Both the position numbers and the translations under genes were made by a program. Positions 60,701-64,000 of a stretch of 64,000 nucleotides of DNA are shown piece after piece (positions within the stretch are counted from its first letter, which is position 1; every line of letters starts with the position of its first letter). Source of the stretch: Paracoccaceae bacterium (GTDB lineage: Bacteria > Pseudomonadota > Alphaproteobacteria > Rhodobacterales > Rhodobacteraceae); contig JAAEZB010000002.1 of NCBI GenBank assembly GCA_018223085.1, positions 17,979 to 81,978 on the forward strand, given 5' to 3'. The notes below the pieces were generated by a model. It made no database searches and had not been told where the DNA came from. It was given only the letters and a program-made list of their open reading frames with translations.

Positions 60701-62209
60701 ATGTCGAGCCTTGAAAACAATCTCTCTAAACTGAGTGATCTGCTGAACCGCTTCCGTGCGACAGGCATTGCAAACCGGATCGCTGGTCAGGACCATCCCG
60801 GTTCGGCCGGGAGCTTTGAGACGATTTCACCAGTCGACAAAAGCGTGATCTGCTCTGTGGCCCAAGGCAATGCTGCCGATATTGACCGCGCGGCCCAAGC
60901 CGCCAAAGACGCCTTCCCAGCCTGGCGCGACATGCCCGCGCTTGAGCGCAAGAAAATCCTTCTCAACATCGCAGATGCGATTGAGGCACGGGCCGAAGAG
61001 ATCGCCCTATGTGAATGCTGGGACACCGGTCAGGCGCTACGTTTCATGTCCAAGGCTGCGATCCGAGGCGCAGAAAACTTCCGCTTCTTTGCCGATAAGG
61101 TCACCTCGGCACGCGACGGACAAACCCTGCAGTCGCCGACATTGATGAACGTCACAACCAGGACCCCGATCGGCCCCGCCGGCGTTATCACGCCCTGGAA
61201 CACACCCTTCATGCTCTCGACATGGAAGATCGCTCCGGCACTCGCCGCCGGCTGCACCGTGGTGCACAAGCCGGCAGAATTGTCACCACTCTCGGCTCGG
61301 CTCCTTGTCGAAATCGCCGAGGAAGCGGGCCTACCCCCCGGTGTCTGGAACACAGTGAACGGCTTTGGCGAAGACGCAGGCAAAGCGCTTTGCGAACACC
61401 CGGCGATCCGCGCCATCGCTTTTGTCGGCGAGAGTCGGACCGGGAGCCTAATTCAGAAACAGGGTGCCGATACACTCAAACGTGTGCATCTGGAACTTGG
61501 CGGAAAGAACCCGGTCATTGTCTTTGATGACGCCGATCTTGATCGCGCCCTCGATGCGGTGATCTTCATGATCTATTCGATCAATGGCGAACGCTGCACC
61601 TCCTCTTCGCGCCTTCTTATCCAGGAAAACATCCGCGAAGACTTCGAAGCTCGCCTGATCGAGCGCGTGAACCAGATAAAGGTCGGCCACCCGCTTGATC
61701 CCGACACGGTCATTGGCCCGCTGATCGGCGAGGAGCACTTTAAAAAAGTCACCTCCTATTTCGACATCGCCAAAGAAGATGGGGCAACGATTGCCGCAGG
61801 TGGCGAAACGCTCGGCAACGAAGGGTATTTCGTCCGCCCGACCCTGTTCACCGACGCCAATAACGACATGCGTATCGCGCGCGAGGAAATCTTTGGCCCG
61901 GTCCTGACCTCGATCTCATTCAAGGATGAGGTTGAAGCCCTCGCCATCGCCAATGATACGCCCTATGGGCTCACGGGCTACCTTTGGACCAATGACCTTA
62001 CACGCGCCCTACGCTTCACGGATAAGCTCGAAGCGGGCATGATCTGGGTGAACTCTGAAAACGTGCGTCACCTGCCGACACCCTTTGGCGGCGTCAAGGC
62101 AAGCGGTATTGGCCGCGATGGCGGCGACTGGTCGTTCGAATTCTACATGGAGCAAAAGCACATTGGATTTGCCATGGGGGACCACCACATTTCACAGCTT
62201 GGCGCATAA
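60701..62209 (+). CDS. hpaE: 5-carboxymethyl-2-hydroxymuconate semialdehyde dehydrogenase
   Basis: A 502-residue aldehyde dehydrogenase. NAD-binding Rossmann residues and the VHLELGGKNPVIVFDDADLD block (near 265-284) carry the base Glu; INGERCTSSSRLLI (near 296-309) has the nucleophilic Cys. EEIFGPVLTSISFKDEVEAL is the C-terminal motif. HpaE oxidises the meta-cleavage semialdehyde to the dicarboxylate. Start at 60701 is favoured by gggag; a TTG at 60689 is an alternative. hpaG follows after 17 bases. Confidence 0.88.
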   Translation: MSSLENNLSKLSDLLNRFRATGIANRIAGQDHPGSAGSFETISPVDKSVICSVAQGNAADIDRAAQAAKDAFPAWRDMPALERKKILLNIADAIEARAEEIALCECWDTGQALRFMSKAAIRGAENFRFFADKVTSARDGQTLQSPTLMNVTTRTPIGPAGVITPWNTPFMLSTWKIAPALAAGCTVVHKPAELSPLSARLLVEIAEEAGLPPGVWNTVNGFGEDAGKALCEHPAIRAIAFVGESRTGSLIQKQGADTLKRVHLELGGKNPVIVFDDADLDRALDAVIFMIYSINGERCTSSSRLLIQENIREDFEARLIERVNQIKVGHPLDPDTVIGPLIGEEHFKKVTSYFDIAKEDGATIAAGGETLGNEGYFVRPTLFTDANNDMRIAREEIFGPVLTSISFKDEVEALAIANDTPYGLTGYLWTNDLTRALRFTDKLEAGMIWVNSENVRHLPTPFGGVKASGIGRDGGDWSFEFYMEQKHIGFAMGDHHISQLGA

Positions 62210-62226
62210 AGACGGAGGAGGTGAAA

Positions 62227-63084
62227 ATGAAACTCGCGACAGTGATCACACAAGGTCAGCACCTTTATGGTGTCATCAAAGACGACGGTTTTTGCGCACT
62301 GACACCCCTCTTCCCAGACTGGCCGACCTTGTTAGACGTGATCGAAGCACACGGTCTTCCGGTGCTGTTGAGCGCGGCAAAGGAGGCCCTTATCAGCCAC
62401 CCGCCCGGCGCCTTTTCCTACGATCTTCCTCTGCCCAATGCCCGCCGTATCCTCTGTGTTGGCGTCAACTTCCCCAACCGCAATGCCGAATACAAAGATG
62501 GCAGCGCACAACCCAAATACATGTCCCTTTTTCCTCGTTTCATCAGCGGCTTTGTTGGTCATGAGCAAGATCTTGTCCGCCCGCCGGAAAACCATACGCT
62601 TGATTACGAAGGTGAAGTGGCCATCGTGATTGGCAAAAGCGGGCGCCGCATCAATGCTGAAGACGCTTATGATCATATTGCGGCTCTGACACTCTGTAAC
62701 GAAGGGACAATCCGCGATTGGGTGCGCCATGCGAAATTCAACGTCACGCAAGGCAAGAACTGGGATCGCTCTGGTGCAATGGGGCCCTGGCTGGTCCCGT
62801 TTACCGACCCGGCTCAACTCGACGAGGCCCGGATACAAACGCGCGTCAATGGAGAGCTGCGCCAAGATGACTGGCTTGCCAACATGATGTTCCCGATCCG
62901 CGAAGAGATTGCCTATATTTCGACTTTCATGACACTTCAGCCAGGCGATATCATCGTCACGGGCACGCCTACAGGGGCCGGCGCGCGGTTCGATCCGCCC
63001 CGCTACCTCTCCCCCGGCGACGTGGTTGAGATCGAGGTCGAAGGGATCGGCCTCCTGCGCAACGGTGTGGAGGATGAGGCATGA
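62227..63084 (+). CDS. hpaG: HpaG-like FAH-family decarboxylase/isomerase
   Basis: A 285-residue enzyme started at the ATG 62227 after ggaggag. FAH core: GVNFPNRNAEYKDG near 80, LDYEGEVAIVIGKSGRRI (Glu-x-Glu metal site, near 127), and the C-terminal LQPGDIIVTGTPTGAGARF (Thr-Gly-Thr-Pro-x-Gly). In the hpa pathway this enzyme decarboxylates and isomerises OPET to HHDD. It has one FAH module, whereas E. coli HpaG has two, so activity on both steps is inferred from context. The stop overlaps hpaH by four bases. Confidence 0.82.
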   Translation: MKLATVITQGQHLYGVIKDDGFCALTPLFPDWPTLLDVIEAHGLPVLLSAAKEALISHPPGAFSYDLPLPNARRILCVGVNFPNRNAEYKDGSAQPKYMSLFPRFISGFVGHEQDLVRPPENHTLDYEGEVAIVIGKSGRRINAEDAYDHIAALTLCNEGTIRDWVRHAKFNVTQGKNWDRSGAMGPWLVPFTDPAQLDEARIQTRVNGELRQDDWLANMMFPIREEIAYISTFMTLQPGDIIVTGTPTGAGARFDPPRYLSPGDVVEIEVEGIGLLRNGVEDEA

Positions 63085-63881
63085 CGCCTGAAGAGCACAC
63101 TCAGGCAGCAAAGGCCCTGTTACAGGCCGAAGAAACGGGTCAGCAGATAGACCTGCTATCGCTACAATATCCCGACATGACCATGCATGACGCTTATGCC
63201 ATCCAAAACGCGATTTACGTGCAAAAACGTGCTATGGGACGCAAGGTGATCGGCTGGAAGATCGGCCTAACGTCACGGGCCATGCAAAACGCGCTTGGCA
63301 TCAACATTCCCGATAGCGGCATCCTCTTCGATGACATGAATTTTAGCACTGGATCGAATGTGCCTAAGTATCGCTTCATCCAGCCCCGGATTGAAGCAGA
63401 GATCGCATTTTTCATGAAAGCCCCCCTTTCAGGCGATGCGATTACGCGCGAAGACGTGCTCTCTGCCACCGAATACGTCACGCCTGCTCTTGAGATTCTG
63501 GACACACGCATCCGGCGCAAAGATCCTGTGTCTGGTCAGGCCCGCTCGGTTCTCGACACAATCAGCGACAATGCCGCCAATGCCGGAATTATCCTGGGCC
63601 GCGAGCGTTTTTCCCCTGAACAGACCGACTTACGCTGGGTTGGAGCGATTGTTAGCCGCGATGGAGAAGTCGAGGAAACCGGGGTTGGCGCCGGAGTTTT
63701 GAATGATCCGGTGGAAAGTGTTGTCTGGCTGGCTCGCCGCATGGCGCAATACGGCCAGAGGATCGAAGTCGGTCAGGTAATCCTCTCGGGCAGCTTTATT
63801 CGCCCTATCGAATGCCCCCCCGGCACCGCGATTTCAGCCGATTTCGGGGCTTTCGGGGCTGTCGAGATTGCTTTTGATTAA
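63081..63881 (+). CDS. hpaH: 2-oxo-hept-4-ene-1,7-dioate hydratase
   Basis: A 266-residue hydratase of the HpaH/MhpD family. RKVIGWKIGLTSRAMQNALG (near 51-70) is the conserved N-terminal block; PDSGILFDDM, RIEAEIAFFM with the metal-binding acidic pair, and EILDTRIRRKDPV follow. It ends with the family LSGSFIRPIECPPGTAISADFG region. It adds water to the dienoate before aldol cleavage by HpaI, which is not in the window. ATGA overlap with hpaG indicates coupling. Confidence 0.92.
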   Translation: MTPEEHTQAAKALLQAEETGQQIDLLSLQYPDMTMHDAYAIQNAIYVQKRAMGRKVIGWKIGLTSRAMQNALGINIPDSGILFDDMNFSTGSNVPKYRFIQPRIEAEIAFFMKAPLSGDAITREDVLSATEYVTPALEILDTRIRRKDPVSGQARSVLDTISDNAANAGIILGRERFSPEQTDLRWVGAIVSRDGEVEETGVGAGVLNDPVESVVWLARRMAQYGQRIEVGQVILSGSFIRPIECPPGTAISADFGAFGAVEIAFD

Positions 63882-63915
63882 GCGATAGGGCTTTTCAAAT
63901 CCCCTGAAATGCAAA

Positions 63916-63938
63916 AAGCGCCCCGTTAAGGAGCGCTT
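63916..63938 (+). terminator. weak terminator candidate after hpaH
   Basis: AAGCGC (63916-63921) pairs with GCGCTT (63933-63938), extended by two inner G-C pairs. A T-run follows only after a dozen bases (63947-63952), so activity is uncertain. The last 62 bases contain no visible gene. Confidence 0.4.
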
Positions 63939-64000
63939 GAAACATGTTTTTTATCGTTAGAGAGATATGATATATTTGGTTCTTACTAGGTTTGGCGGTG

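Noticed and set aside
1-64000. Defence system, prophage or integrative element
   Set aside because: No nuclease/helicase defence pair, integrase, transposase, toxin-antitoxin pair or abrupt composition change was seen. Gene order and codon style are uniform throughout.

Overview
This window reads as a gene-dense, GC-rich core chromosome segment of an alphaproteobacterium, most likely a member of the Rhodobacteraceae (Roseobacter group). The evidence is the run Suv3-type helicase - S4 protein - fdxA - carD, an RpoH heat-shock sigma factor with its diagnostic box, a tRNA-His with A73 and no encoded G-1, a free-standing Hint-domain protein, several families typical of this group (DUF6476-, DUF6324-, DUF817-like), and a MerR-controlled acyl-CoA degradation block. 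No phage, transposase, CRISPR array, rRNA operon or recognisable defence island was seen. I found 64 protein genes (one cut by the left edge) and one tRNA.

Layout. 1-6.8 kb: a signal-peptide stub, a DxD glycosyltransferase-like protein, metY, a SIMPL-domain periplasmic protein, a 774-residue membrane protein that looks like a GspL/PilM-like and PilP/GspC-like fusion, and a PlsC-type acyltransferase. 6.9-11.1 kb: an Lrp regulator, a Kef-type antiporter and the cobalamin genes cobT and cobS. 11.1-16.2 kb: a minus-strand block of carD, fdxA, an S4 protein, the Suv3-like helicase and a TPR protein. 16.2-24.2 kb: mixed housekeeping genes (SCP2 protein, hydrolases, an ICL/PEP-mutase family member, an FAH-family enzyme, oligoendopeptidase F, GNAT, DksA-type zinc finger, M19 dipeptidase). 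24.2-30.5 kb: rpoH, rluD, tRNA-His, MATE exporter and two PaaI thioesterases. 30.6-37.9 kb: two MerR regulators and an acyl-CoA dehydrogenase - GST - thiolase - multifunctional beta-oxidation block. 37.9-45.0 kb: Hint protein, EamA transporter, acyl-CoA ligase, GNAT, a P-loop kinase, an M48-like protein without HExxH, and a SPOR protein. 45.1-49.6 kb: a tight nucleoside-salvage operon (cdd-deoA-deoB-add-upp). 49.7-54.2 kb: maeB and prpE, each behind a striking operator-like sequence. 54.3-60.1 kb: nadK, glyA and small membrane or secreted proteins. 60.2-63.9 kb: the lower part of a homoprotocatechuate meta-cleavage pathway (hpaF divergent from hpaE-hpaG-hpaH).

How the genes work together. The themes are acyl-CoA and short-chain carbon metabolism (beta-oxidation block, propionyl-CoA synthetase, malic enzyme, acyl-CoA ligase), aromatic acid catabolism, nucleoside salvage, and one-carbon, sulfur-amino-acid and B12 metabolism. 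Most of the unexplained signal is in intergenic DNA: an 11-bp triple repeat shared by two distant gaps, a GCCAGC-rich gap beside rpoH, a 22-bp inverted pair inside the beta-oxidation block, a hairpin array behind nadK, a possible structured metY leader, a perfect inverted repeat before maeB and a TTTGCAAA-type cluster before prpE. I did not find a clear new multi-gene system. The best protein candidates for novelty are the secretion-like fusion at 3.5 kb and the M48-like protein at 42.7 kb.
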